Origin: Planifilum fulgidum
GTDB lineage: Bacteria > Bacillota > Bacilli > Thermoactinomycetales > DSM-44946
Assembly: GCF_900113175.1 (NCBI RefSeq)
Contig: NZ_FOOK01000001.1
Span: 146,564-210,563 of the forward strand
Reading direction: 5' to 3'
DNA: 64,000 bases
In this document: piece by piece, positions 46,853 through 55,537 of the stretch
Numbering within the stretch: the first letter of the stretch is position 1
Layout of the letters: the number at the start of each line of letters is the position of its first letter
The notes under the pieces: generated by a model
Databases searched by the model: none
Seen by the model: the letters and a program-made list of their open reading frames with translations, nothing else
What the model was told of the DNA's origin: nothing
Program-made: the position numbers and the translations under genes

Positions 46853-48436
46853 ATGAAAATGATCAAGCGATTCTCTCCGGCGTTCATCGCAGTCCTCTTG
46901 TTGCTGTCGGCCGCCTGCGCCCCCAACGCGAACGCCCCCTCCGAAGAAACATCGCAGGATGGGGTCGACAATGCCAAGGACACCTTTGTCGTGGCCATCA
47001 GCGCGGATCAGGGAACCCTGGATCCGGCGGTGACGATGGACAACTCGGCGTGGAAAATCACCTATCCCGCCTATGAACGGCTCGTCGAATACGACGGAAG
47101 CAGCACCGAAGTCAAACCCGGATTGGCGAAGGAATGGAAAGTGAGCAAGGACGGCCGCACCTGGACCTTCACCCTGGAAGAGGGACACCGATTCGCCGAC
47201 GGAACGCCGGTCGACGCCGAAGCCGTCAAATTCAGCTTCGACCGCCTCCTGAAAATCGGAAAGGGTCCTTCGGAGATCTACGGCATCATCTCGGAAATCC
47301 GGGTGGAAAACCCGACGACGGTCACCTTTGTGCTGAAACGGAACTTTCCTCCGTTCCTGTCCACCCTGGCCGCCAACTACGGAGGCATCGTAAACCCCAA
47401 AGTGATGGAAAAGGAGCAAAACGGGGACCTGGGCCAAAACTATCTGGCCAACCACACGATGGGAAGCGGGGCCTACCAGTTGACGGAATGGAAAAAGGGG
47501 CAATATATCAAGCTGGAACAAAACCCCCACAGCCTGAAAAAGCCCTCCTTCAAAACCGTTTACTTTAAGATTGTCGGCGACCCCTCCGCCCAGCGCCTGC
47601 AGCTGGAAAAGGGGGAAATCGACGTGGCCGAAGGCATCCCGGTGGAGCAGATCGAGTCCGTGAAAAAGATGCCCGATGTCAAACTGCTCCAACAGCCCAG
47701 CCTGCTGGTGGATTATCTCTACATCAACACGGGCAAAGGGAATCCGGCCCTGAAGGACCCCCGGGTTCGCCGGGCCATCAGCCACGCCATCGACTACGAA
47801 TCGCTGATCGAGGCGGTTCAGCAGGGGTACGCGACCCGGCTGCGCGGTCCGATTCCGAAGGGGCTGTGGGGACACGATCCCGAGGCCCCCGTGTACGATC
47901 ATGACGTGGAAAAGGCCAAGTCCCTGCTCAAGGAGGCGGGCGTCACAAACCTGACCCTCGATCTCCTGTACTCGGACAACAAACCCTGGTGGGAGACGGA
48001 AGCGCTCACGGTCCAGGCCAATCTGGCCGAAGCGGGCATCCAGGTGAATCTGAAAAAGGTGGCCTACGCCACGATGCGCGAAATGATCGACCGCGGGGAA
48101 TTCGACCTCTGCACGGGGGTCTGGAGCCCGGATTTCGCCGACCCCTTCATGTTCATGAACAACTGGTTTGACTCCAGGAATTTCGGTCTGGCCGGAAACC
48201 GCGCCTTTTACAAGAATGAAGAGATGGATCGGCTCGTCCGCAAGGCGGCCTCCATCAACAGCAAGGAAGAACGGATCAGGCTTTATCGCCGGGCCCAGCG
48301 GATCGCGATCGAAGAGGCGCCCTACATCTACCTCTACCAAAAGGATTTCCTCCTGCCGATCCGCAAAGAGGTGAAAGGTTTCGTGTACAACCCGATGCTC
48401 GAGGGAATCTACAACATCGCCGAAATGTCCAAATGA
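46853..48436 (+). CDS. Peptide/nickel ABC transporter substrate-binding lipoprotein
   Basis: A family 5 solute-binding protein of 527 residues. The signal peptide ends in a lipobox (LLLSAACAPN), followed by VVAISADQGTLDPAVTMD, WTFTLEEGHRFADGTPVDAEAV and DPRVRRAISHAIDYESLIEA. It captures a peptide or similar ligand for the DppBCDF-type transporter that follows. The ATG at 46853 has GGAG 8 nt upstream. The first transporter gene begins 125 bp later. A TATAAT sits about 120 bp before the start, but without a good -35. Confidence 0.93.
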   Translation: MKMIKRFSPAFIAVLLLLSAACAPNANAPSEETSQDGVDNAKDTFVVAISADQGTLDPAVTMDNSAWKITYPAYERLVEYDGSSTEVKPGLAKEWKVSKDGRTWTFTLEEGHRFADGTPVDAEAVKFSFDRLLKIGKGPSEIYGIISEIRVENPTTVTFVLKRNFPPFLSTLAANYGGIVNPKVMEKEQNGDLGQNYLANHTMGSGAYQLTEWKKGQYIKLEQNPHSLKKPSFKTVYFKIVGDPSAQRLQLEKGEIDVAEGIPVEQIESVKKMPDVKLLQQPSLLVDYLYINTGKGNPALKDPRVRRAISHAIDYESLIEAVQQGYATRLRGPIPKGLWGHDPEAPVYDHDVEKAKSLLKEAGVTNLTLDLLYSDNKPWWETEALTVQANLAEAGIQVNLKKVAYATMREMIDRGEFDLCTGVWSPDFADPFMFMNNWFDSRNFGLAGNRAFYKNEEMDRLVRKAASINSKEERIRLYRRAQRIAIEEAPYIYLYQKDFLLPIRKEVKGFVYNPMLEGIYNIAEMSK

Positions 48437-48560
48437 CCCTTCCTTTTGAATAAAGAATCGGGTATTGTGGCCCCCTTTCGTTTTTGTGGGACCCTGCCCG
48501 AAGGACGGGACGCATCCCCTGCCCGGAGACCGAAATGCGATCCGACAGGAGTGTTTTCCC

Positions 48561-49565
48561 ATGATGAAAATGATCCTCAAACGCCTGTTGCTTCTCTTCC
48601 TAGTCGTCTTCGGGGTGACCCTGATGACCTTTCTGATGTCCCGCGTGATTCCGGGTGATCCCGCCCGGATGATGGTGGGACAACGGGCCAGCGAGGAAAC
48701 CCTGCAGAGGGTGCGCGAGCAGCTCGGCCTGGATCAGCCCCTTTGGGTCCAGTATGTACAGTACCTGAAGGGACTGCTTTCCGGAGATCTGGGCATTTCC
48801 ATCCGCACCCAAAAGCCGGTGCTGGACGACCTGATCGCGTTTTTCCCGGCCACCCTGGAGCTCGCCCTGTTGGCCTTCCTCTTCGCCATCCTCGTCGGCA
48901 TTCCCCTGGGCGTCCTGGCGGCCGTGAAAAAGGACACCTTCTGGGATCACGCGAGCCGCCTCTTCTCCATCGCGGGGGTTTCAACCCCCGTCTTTTGGAG
49001 CGGTCTGGTGATGATCCTCATCTTTTACGGGTACCTGGGCTGGTTCCCCTCCAGCGGGAGACTGGACATGGACATCCATCCCCCCACCCGCATCACCGGA
49101 CTGTATCTGGTCGACAGCTTGCTCACCCTGGACTTCATCGCCTTCAAAAACAGCCTGTGGCACATCCTGATCCCCGCCCTCACCCTGTCCTACGCGCAGC
49201 TGGCGATCATCACCCGCCAGGTAAGGGCCAGCATGATCGAGGTGCTGGAGCAGGATTACATCCGCACGGCCATCGCCAACGGCATCCACGGACCCTTTCT
49301 TCTTTTCCGCTACGCGCTGAAAAACGCCCTCATCCCGGCCGTCACCGTGATCGGAACCTCCTTCGGCTCCCTGTTGGGAGGGGCGGTGGTGACGGAAACG
49401 ATCTTCGGCTGGCCGGGCATGGGAAAATACGTGGTCGAATCCATCGCCTATCTGGATTTTCCGGCCATCATGGGGTTCTCGCTGGTCATCGCCGTCGGCT
49501 ATGTCCTGATCAATCTCCTCGTCGATCTGACCTATTTTCTGCTGAACCCGCAGATCAAGGAATAA
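48561..49565 (+). CDS. Peptide ABC transporter permease (DppB type)
   Basis: A 334-residue membrane protein with six helices. It shows the DppB N-terminus (SRVIPGDPARMMVG, LGLDQPLWVQYVQYLKGLLSGDLG) and the EAA-like coupling loop (VRASMIEVLEQDYIRTAIANG). The first codon follows GGAG at 10 nt; the next codon is also ATG. It lies 12 bp before the partner permease and is part of the five-gene transporter operon. Confidence 0.95.
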   Translation: MMKMILKRLLLLFLVVFGVTLMTFLMSRVIPGDPARMMVGQRASEETLQRVREQLGLDQPLWVQYVQYLKGLLSGDLGISIRTQKPVLDDLIAFFPATLELALLAFLFAILVGIPLGVLAAVKKDTFWDHASRLFSIAGVSTPVFWSGLVMILIFYGYLGWFPSSGRLDMDIHPPTRITGLYLVDSLLTLDFIAFKNSLWHILIPALTLSYAQLAIITRQVRASMIEVLEQDYIRTAIANGIHGPFLLFRYALKNALIPAVTVIGTSFGSLLGGAVVTETIFGWPGMGKYVVESIAYLDFPAIMGFSLVIAVGYVLINLLVDLTYFLLNPQIKE

Positions 49566-49577
49566 AGGGGGATCACC

Positions 49578-50450
49578 ATGCAGGAGCAGGCCGCCGTCCG
49601 CCCCTCCCTGCCGGAGGGCGAAATCCATCCCGTTTGGCACAAGGTGAAGAACAACAAATTGATGCTGGCGGGAATCCTCCTCATCGCGCTCCTTCTCCTC
49701 GCTTCCCTGCTCGCACCGCTCCTTTCGCCCTATGACCCGACCGAGATCCGGATCGCCGAGCGCTTTCAGCCTCCCTCCCCCGACCACTGGTTCGGAACCG
49801 ACGAAGTGGGAAGGGACATCTTCACCCGCATTCTCTACGGGGCCCGACTGTCCCTCGGCATCGGGGCGGCCGTCGTGGTCGCCGCCGGATTGATCGGCAT
49901 GATCCTCGGAACGATATCCGGCTATTTCGGCGGAACCGTCGACCAGGTGATCATGCGCGTCATGGACATGATCCTCGCCTTTCCCGCCCTGATCCTGGCC
50001 ATGGCCCTGTCCGCCGCCCTCGGACCCAACCTGCAAAACGCCATGATCGCCATCGCCATCGTCAAAATCCCGGTCTATGTCCGCCTGGCCCGGGGACAGG
50101 CGCTGGAGACAAGGGAGATGCTGTTCGTCAAAGCGGCCAAAACCTTCGGCATCCGGCCCTGGCGGATCATCGCCAAACACATCGTTCCCCACTCGGTTAC
50201 CGCCGTGATCATTCAAATCACGCTGGATATCGGGGACGCCATCCTCCTGGTGGCCACCCTCGGTTTCCTGGGACTGGGGGCCCAACCGCCGACCCCGGAA
50301 TGGGGCGCCATGATCAGCGTGGGCTGGAAATACCTCTTGGATTACTGGTGGTATCCCACCTTCCCGGGTTTGGCCCTCTTCCTGGCCTCCGGGGCCTTCA
50401 ACCTGATCGGCGACGGCATTCGCGACATCCTGGACCCGAAATCCAACTGA
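49578..50450 (+). CDS. Peptide ABC transporter permease (DppC type)
   Basis: A permease of 290 residues with the DppC pattern: an N-terminal cytoplasmic arm, LLAPLLSPYDPTEIRIAERF, HWFGTDEVGRDIFTRILYGAR, and the coupling loop RGQALETREMLFVKAAKTFG. It forms the channel heterodimer with the preceding gene product. GGGGGA precedes the ATG. A stop-to-start distance of 14 bp to the first ATPase gene supports one transcript. Confidence 0.95.
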   Translation: MQEQAAVRPSLPEGEIHPVWHKVKNNKLMLAGILLIALLLLASLLAPLLSPYDPTEIRIAERFQPPSPDHWFGTDEVGRDIFTRILYGARLSLGIGAAVVVAAGLIGMILGTISGYFGGTVDQVIMRVMDMILAFPALILAMALSAALGPNLQNAMIAIAIVKIPVYVRLARGQALETREMLFVKAAKTFGIRPWRIIAKHIVPHSVTAVIIQITLDIGDAILLVATLGFLGLGAQPPTPEWGAMISVGWKYLLDYWWYPTFPGLALFLASGAFNLIGDGIRDILDPKSN

Positions 50451-50464
50451 CGGAGGAAGAAAGC

Positions 50465-51421
50465 ATGCTGCTCGAGATCAAGAACCTGTCCGTCGAGTTC
50501 CGCGGGATCCGCGGCACCGTCCAGGCGCTGAAAGGGGTCTCTCTCTCCATCGAGGAAGGGGAAATTCTGGGGATCGTCGGCGAGTCGGGATCCGGAAAAT
50601 CGGTGACGGCCCTGGCGATCCTGGGGCTTCTGGGCAAAAACGCCGCGGTCACCGGCGGAGAGGTGTTGTACAGGGGCCGGAACCTCCTGACACTGGAAAA
50701 AAAAGCGTGGACAACCATCCGCGGCAAGGAAATCGGCATGGTGTTCCAGGAACCGATGACCGCCCTTCACCCGACGATGAAAGTGGGGAGGCAGCTGGCG
50801 GAAGTGATCCGGAGGCACCGGGGCGTATCCCGGAGGGAAGCCCGCAGGCTGGCGGTGGCCGCCCTGGAGGAGGTGCACATCCGCGACCCGCAATCGGTGG
50901 CGGAAAAATACCCCTTCGAATTGAGCGGCGGGATGAGGCAACGGGTGGTGATCGCCCTGGCGATGTCCTCTCCCCCCTCCCTCCTGATCGCCGACGAACC
51001 GACAACCGCCCTGGACGTGACGACCCAGCACGAGATTCTCAAACTGATGAGGGAGCTGTCGGAAAAGAGGGGGACCGCCGTCCTGTTCATCACCCATGAT
51101 CTGGGGGTGGTGGCCGAGTTGTGCCGGAGGGTGGCGGTCATGTACGCCGGGGAAGTGGTCGAAACGGGTCCCACGGCGGAGGTGCTCCGGGCACCCGTCC
51201 ACCCCTATACTTGGGCCCTACTGCACGCCCTGCCGGATCTGGCGGACCCTCAAGAGCCCCTGAAGGCCATCCCCGGTGAAGCTCCCGATCCCCGTGCCCG
51301 GCCCGCCGGCTGCCTTTTCGCGCCGCGCTGCCACAAGAAGGTCGCCCGCTGCCAGCGGGAAAAACCTTCGCTGGAACCGGTGTCGCAGAATCGTCACACG
51401 GCCTGCTGGCTTGCGAGGTGA
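50465..51421 (+). CDS. Peptide ABC transporter ATP-binding protein (DppD type)
   Basis: A 318-residue ATPase with Walker A GESGSGKS, the ABC signature LSGGMRQRV, Walker B LLIADEPTTALDVT and an H-loop in FITHDLGV. The C-terminal oligopeptide/dipeptide domain has Cys-rich CLFAPRCHKKVARC. The ATG at 50465 has a strong GGAGGAAG site and avoids a long upstream in-frame extension that runs over the DppC gene. It works with the next gene as an ATPase pair. Confidence 0.95.
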   Translation: MLLEIKNLSVEFRGIRGTVQALKGVSLSIEEGEILGIVGESGSGKSVTALAILGLLGKNAAVTGGEVLYRGRNLLTLEKKAWTTIRGKEIGMVFQEPMTALHPTMKVGRQLAEVIRRHRGVSRREARRLAVAALEEVHIRDPQSVAEKYPFELSGGMRQRVVIALAMSSPPSLLIADEPTTALDVTTQHEILKLMRELSEKRGTAVLFITHDLGVVAELCRRVAVMYAGEVVETGPTAEVLRAPVHPYTWALLHALPDLADPQEPLKAIPGEAPDPRARPAGCLFAPRCHKKVARCQREKPSLEPVSQNRHTACWLAR

Positions 51422-51426
51422 AGAGG

Positions 51427-52482
51427 ATGAATACGCAGGAATTGATCCGATTCCACCGGGTGGAAAAGCGATACGGGCCCCATCGGGCCGTCCGAAGAGC
51501 CGACTTCTCCATCCGCAGGGGAGAGGTTTTCGGCCTGGTGGGGGAATCCGGTTCGGGAAAAAGCACCATCGCCAACATGCTGGTCGGTTTGACTCCTCCC
51601 AGCGGCGGAACCATCACCTACAGGGAAAAACCCCTCTGGCGGAAAAGGTCCTTCCGCATGCCCCGGCCCGGGGAACTGCAAATCGTGTTCCAGGACCCCC
51701 AATCGTCCCTCAACCCGAGGATGACCGTCCGGGAAATCCTGTTGGAACCCCTTTACGCCTTCCGGGCGGCCGAAAGAAAGGAAAAGGGATCGCCGGAGCG
51801 GCTCGCTTCCCTGATGGAGCAGGTGGGATTGAAGGAGGAACATCTGGCCCGCTACCCCCACGAATTCAGCGGCGGCCAGCGGCAGCGCATCGCGATCGCG
51901 CGGGCGCTGATCACCGACCCCTCCGTTCTGATCCTGGACGAGCCGACCTCCGCCCTGGACGTATCCGTTCAGGCGCAAATCCTCAACCTGCTCAAGAAGC
52001 TGAAGAATGAGCGGAATTTGACCTACCTGTTCATCTCCCACAACATGTCCGTCATCCGGTACATGTGCGACCGGGTGGCCGTCATCTACAAAGGGATGAT
52101 CGTCGAGATCGCCCCGGCCGCCGAGATGTTCCGAAGGCCCGGCCATCCCTACACCCGCATCCTTCTCTCTTCCCTGCCCGGCGTGTTCGGCAAAGCCCGG
52201 GATGCGCTCTCCTTCGCCCCGACGGTCTCCGAAGAAAAGGCCGACGCCTGCATCTTCTATGAAAAATGCCCGTTCCGTCGGGAAAAATGCCTGGAGGCCC
52301 CCGCCTTCGAATCCTGGGGGGAGGACCGGAGCGGCGCCTGTCACTTCCGAAACGGAGCCGATCCATCTTTCCTTGCGAATACCGATGAAGCCGTCGGGCA
52401 TGATTCTACAGGGAGGGATGCCCGATGGACCGACAACTGGAAGACAGCATGGAAGGAAAATGGATTCCCGCCGTCTCGGTGA
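51427..52482 (+). CDS. Peptide ABC transporter ATP-binding protein (DppF/OppF type)
   Basis: A 351-residue ATPase with Walker A GESGSGKST, signature FSGGQRQRI, Walker B LILDEPTSALDVS and the C-terminal Cys motif CPFRREKC. The ATG at 51427 follows GAGGTGAAGAGG; a GTG three codons upstream overlaps the previous stop. The last 30 residues lie beyond the family domain and overlap the next gene by 58 nt in another frame. Confidence 0.93.
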   Translation: MNTQELIRFHRVEKRYGPHRAVRRADFSIRRGEVFGLVGESGSGKSTIANMLVGLTPPSGGTITYREKPLWRKRSFRMPRPGELQIVFQDPQSSLNPRMTVREILLEPLYAFRAAERKEKGSPERLASLMEQVGLKEEHLARYPHEFSGGQRQRIAIARALITDPSVLILDEPTSALDVSVQAQILNLLKKLKNERNLTYLFISHNMSVIRYMCDRVAVIYKGMIVEIAPAAEMFRRPGHPYTRILLSSLPGVFGKARDALSFAPTVSEEKADACIFYEKCPFRREKCLEAPAFESWGEDRSGACHFRNGADPSFLANTDEAVGHDSTGRDARWTDNWKTAWKENGFPPSR

Positions 52483-53408
52483 GATCCGGCGAGGGACAAG
52501 AGGTGACACCGGATCTGTATTGCTTCACCGTTCAGATTGTCAATGTCGTCATGGCCGGAGACCCCGACCGGTGGGCCCTCGTGGACGCGGGGATGCCGGA
52601 ATCGGCGGACGCGATTCTCTCGGCGGCCGAAAAACGCTTTGGACCGCAAAACCAACCGGAGGCGATCATCCTCACCCACGGACATTTCGACCACGTGGGC
52701 GCCGTCGTCGATCTCGCAGAGACATGGGATGTTCCCGTCTATGCCCACGAATCGGAACTGCCTTATCTCACCGGCCGAGCCCGCTACCCGGAACCGGATC
52801 CCACCGTGGAGGGGGGATGGGTCGCCAAGCTGTCCCTCCTGTTCCCGAGGGATCCCGTCAACCTGGGAGACCGGGTGCGGAAGCTTCCCCCGGACGGCCG
52901 GGTTCCGGGCATGCCGGGCTGGCGGTGGATCCCCACGCCGGGACACACCCCCGGACATGTTTCCCTGTTTCGGGAAGCGGACCGCTCACTGATCGCGGGC
53001 GATGCCTTTGTCACCGTCCGGCAGGATTCCCTGTACAAGGTCGTCATGCAGCGAAAGGAAATCAGCGGGCCGCCCCGCTACTGGACGACGGATTGGCCGT
53101 CGGCCCGGGAGTCCGTGAAGCGGCTTCATGCCTTAAACCCCTCCCGCGCCATCACCGGCCACGGCGTCCCCGTCTCCGGCGAGGAATTGTCCAGGGGTTT
53201 GGAGCGGCTCGTTCGGGAGTTTGACCGGATCGCCCTGCCGGATTACGGCCGGTACGTGGACGGCGGGAAAAACTGCCCCAATCACAAGCCGGGAAGGGCG
53301 CGGCTAGGCCCTTCCCTTTTTTTTTTTCATTCAACAGCGACACGGCTGCATCTTCCCGGGATGTGTGACCCCCATCACAGGTCCCGGTGCCCTTACGGGA
53401 TAAAATGA
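52425..53408 (+). CDS. MBL-fold metallo-hydrolase whose frame runs through the terminator
   Basis: A metallo-beta-lactamase-fold enzyme with the metal motif THGHFDHVGAV (about residues 85-95), TPGHTPGHVSL and AGDAF. It resembles the Bacillus YflN-type family of unknown substrate. GGGAGG is 8 nt before the ATG. The conserved domain ends near LPDYGRYVDG (about residue 280). The frame then continues for about 47 residues across a strong terminator (53291-53327), encoding SLFFFH from its T-run. A TAG in another frame inside the hairpin suggests the natural stop, so an indel near codon 282 is possible. Confidence 0.82.
   Translation: MDRQLEDSMEGKWIPAVSVRSGEGQEVTPDLYCFTVQIVNVVMAGDPDRWALVDAGMPESADAILSAAEKRFGPQNQPEAIILTHGHFDHVGAVVDLAETWDVPVYAHESELPYLTGRARYPEPDPTVEGGWVAKLSLLFPRDPVNLGDRVRKLPPDGRVPGMPGWRWIPTPGHTPGHVSLFREADRSLIAGDAFVTVRQDSLYKVVMQRKEISGPPRYWTTDWPSARESVKRLHALNPSRAITGHGVPVSGEELSRGLERLVREFDRIALPDYGRYVDGGKNCPNHKPGRARLGPSLFFFHSTATRLHLPGMCDPHHRSRCPYGIK
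53291..53327 (+). terminator. Strong terminator at the end of the peptide-transporter and MBL cluster
   Basis: GGGAAGGGC pairs with GCCCTTCCC around a short loop and is followed by eleven T residues. It lies inside the annotated MBL reading frame but is almost surely functional. Confidence 0.95.
53364..53406 (+). promoter_or_regulatory. FNR-like box and -10 element upstream of scdA
   Basis: TGTGA-N6-TCACA at 53364-53379 is a perfect match to the Fnr/Crp-type consensus of Bacillus. A TAAAAT -10 stands at 53401-53406, placing the transcription start near 53413 and the box centre at about -41.5. This is the classical position of an Fnr-activated promoter. Confidence 0.8.
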
Positions 53409-53478
53409 GCATAAGCCGCTCCCTGTCCTCGTTTCAACCGTGCGTTGAAGCGATAGCCCTGCAAAAGGAGGAAGATTC

Positions 53479-54186
53479 ATGGAACGGAAATTTACCGGTT
53501 CCGAAACCGTCGGCGAGATCGTCGCCGCCTTTCCCGGCGCCGGCAATTTGATGAAGAAACACAAAATCGATTTCTGCTGCGGCGGCAACCGCCCCCTGTC
53601 CGAAGCCTTGCGGCAAAAGGGAATCGATGAAAAAAAGTTCCTGGAAGAGTTGAACCGGCTCCATCAACAAGCCCTGGAAAAACAACAACAGAACGTGGAC
53701 TGGCGAAACGCGCCCCTTTGCGATCTGATCGACCACATCGTGCAAAAACACCACGCCTACTTGCTCGAAGAACTTCCCCTGCTCAGCCAATTCGTCACCA
53801 AGATCTTCCGGGTTCACGGCGGCGCCCATCCCGAACTGGCCCGGCTTCACCGGCTGTTTCACCAATTGAAGACGGACCTGGAGCAGCATCTGGTCGAGGA
53901 AGAGGAAACGGTGTTCCCCCTCATCAAGGAAGCGGAACGGGCGGGAACCCGGGAAGCCTTCCAAAAAGCGAGCGAAACCCTCGCCAAATTGGAAGACGAC
54001 CACAGCGCCGCCGGCGAGCTGTTAAGAGAGATGAGGGAAATCACGGACGACTACCGGCTGCCGGAAGGGGCCTGCCGGACGTACACCCTCACCTTCCGGA
54101 AGCTCGAGGAGCTGGAGGCGGACATGTTCCAGCACATTCACCTGGAAAACAACGTGCTGTTCCCGCGGGTCAGCCGGCAAGCCTGA
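53479..54186 (+). CDS. scdA: Iron-sulfur cluster repair di-iron protein ScdA (RIC/YtfE)
   Basis: A 235-residue protein with the ScdA N-terminal domain including HKIDFCCGGNRPL and a hemerythrin-like di-iron domain. His and Glu ligands appear in IVQKHHAYLLEELP, RVHGGAHPEL, EQHLVEEEETVF, EDDHSAAGE and HIHLENNVLFP. It repairs iron-sulfur clusters damaged by nitric oxide or oxidative stress. AAAGGAGGAAG precedes the ATG. A strong FNR-like box upstream suggests induction in low oxygen or nitrosative stress. It converges on the P1 peptidase gene. Confidence 0.95.
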   Translation: MERKFTGSETVGEIVAAFPGAGNLMKKHKIDFCCGGNRPLSEALRQKGIDEKKFLEELNRLHQQALEKQQQNVDWRNAPLCDLIDHIVQKHHAYLLEELPLLSQFVTKIFRVHGGAHPELARLHRLFHQLKTDLEQHLVEEEETVFPLIKEAERAGTREAFQKASETLAKLEDDHSAAGELLREMREITDDYRLPEGACRTYTLTFRKLEELEADMFQHIHLENNVLFPRVSRQA

Positions 54187-54187
54187 T

Positions 54188-55276
54188 TTACCGCCGAAAG
54201 CGGCCCATGCTTTCCTTCCACAGCTCCACCGCCCGCTCCGCCGGCAGGGCCTCCACCCGTCGCCCGTTTTTTCCCAAGGTCGTTTCCGCCGCGAACAGGG
54301 CATTGTAGATCGCCTCTTCGGTGGCCTCCGCCACGGCTTGAAAGCAGAGGGAGAGCAGCTCCCCGTCCTCCGGCAGCCGGCGGAAGGTGTGAAAAAGGGA
54401 GCCGCTGTCCGGTTCGGCGGGAATCCGGTTGCCCGTCGAAAAGGCGATGGCGATGTCCCCGCTTCCGTGGCGGGCGAAGGAGCCGGTCCGGGCCAGCCCG
54501 AACGCCGCCCGCTTGGCCAGGCGGCGAAGCTGCTGGGCATCCAGCGGCAGGTCCGTCGCCGCGACGATGATGATGGAGCCGTCGGCTTCCTTCTCCGGAG
54601 TTTGGCCTTTAAGCCGGCGCCCCACCGGGACGCCGAGCAGGTGAAAATCCTCCCGTTTGCCGAAATTGGAAAGCACCAGCACGCCGATGTGATACGGGTC
54701 GCCGCCCGCCGAAATGCGTCGGGAGGAGGTGCCGATCCCCCCTTTCCAACCGAAGCAGACCATGCCCGTCCCGGCGCCGACACATCCCTCCTCCACGGGA
54801 CCTCCCCGCGCCCTCCGGAGCGCCTCCCGGGCGTGTTCGGGGCGGACGTGCAGCCCACGCATGTCGTTCAGGTAGCTGTCGTTGCACTCCGCCACCACCA
54901 CGTTGACCGATCCAGCCCCTTCGCCGATGCCGGCATCCCGTTCCATCAGATATTGGAGAGCCCCCTCCGTCACTGCGGGCACCGAGAAGGTGTTGGTGAG
55001 CAGAATGGGGGATTCGAGGGTGCCCAGCTCCTCCACCTGCACCAATCCGGCGGTTTTCCCGAATCCGTTGATGACATGAACCGCCGCCGGCACCTTTTCC
55101 CGGAAGAGGTTTCCCGGATGGGGCAGGATCGCCGTCACGCCGGTTCGCACCTCCTCCCCCTGCCAAAGGGTGCAGTGGCCCACCCAAACCCCCTCCACGT
55201 CGGTGATCGCATTCTCCTTTCCCGTCGGGAGAACCCCCGCCCCAAGTCCGTAATCCCTCAAGCGCTTACGTGCCAT
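54188..55276 (-). CDS. P1 family peptidase (DmpA-like)
   Basis: A self-processing N-terminal nucleophile type hydrolase of 362 residues, with the DmpA/P1 pattern: AITDVEGVWVGHCTLWQGEE, TGVTAILPHPGNLF, NVVVAECNDSYLNDMRG, GCVGAGTGMVCFGWKGGIGTSSR (shown here only as key pieces GAGTGM and GTSSR around the expected cleavage/nucleophile zone) and LGVPVGRRL. Such enzymes release D- or beta-amino acids from peptides. GAGGAGAC precedes the ATG. It lies one base from the scdA stop on the opposite strand. Confidence 0.88.
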   Translation of the reverse strand: MARKRLRDYGLGAGVLPTGKENAITDVEGVWVGHCTLWQGEEVRTGVTAILPHPGNLFREKVPAAVHVINGFGKTAGLVQVEELGTLESPILLTNTFSVPAVTEGALQYLMERDAGIGEGAGSVNVVVAECNDSYLNDMRGLHVRPEHAREALRRARGGPVEEGCVGAGTGMVCFGWKGGIGTSSRRISAGGDPYHIGVLVLSNFGKREDFHLLGVPVGRRLKGQTPEKEADGSIIIVAATDLPLDAQQLRRLAKRAAFGLARTGSFARHGSGDIAIAFSTGNRIPAEPDSGSLFHTFRRLPEDGELLSLCFQAVAEATEEAIYNALFAAETTLGKNGRRVEALPAERAVELWKESMGRFRR

Positions 55277-55457
55277 GGTTGTCTCCTCACTCTCGGTTTT
55301 TCCGTTTTCCGGCCCTTTTCGGGCGGCTCCGGCCTCCGATTTTCGCGCGGCCGATCCGTCTGCGGAACAGGGAAAAGAAAAAAGACCGTCTCAAGCCGCC
55401 GTCCATCCCCTCCGGCTGTTTCCTTGCCTGCCTTCCGCAACCCGCTTCCCCCGATTT

Positions 55458-55485
55458 TTGGACTTCCCCCCGCGTGTGTTATGAT
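55458..55485 (+). promoter_or_regulatory. Promoter of mnmH
   Basis: TTGGAC and TATGAT lie 16 bp apart about 50 bp before the mnmH start, in a gap with no competing gene. Confidence 0.7.
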
Positions 55486-55537
55486 GATACAGAGAAGAAG
55501 CCGCATGCGCAAGGCGATACGATCGGAGGCACGCGAG

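Noticed and set aside
54338..55537. A long in-frame extension upstream of mnmH over the P1 peptidase gene
   Set aside because: MnmH homologues start at 55538, where a good GGAGG site and a promoter are seen; the extension is antisense to the peptidase.
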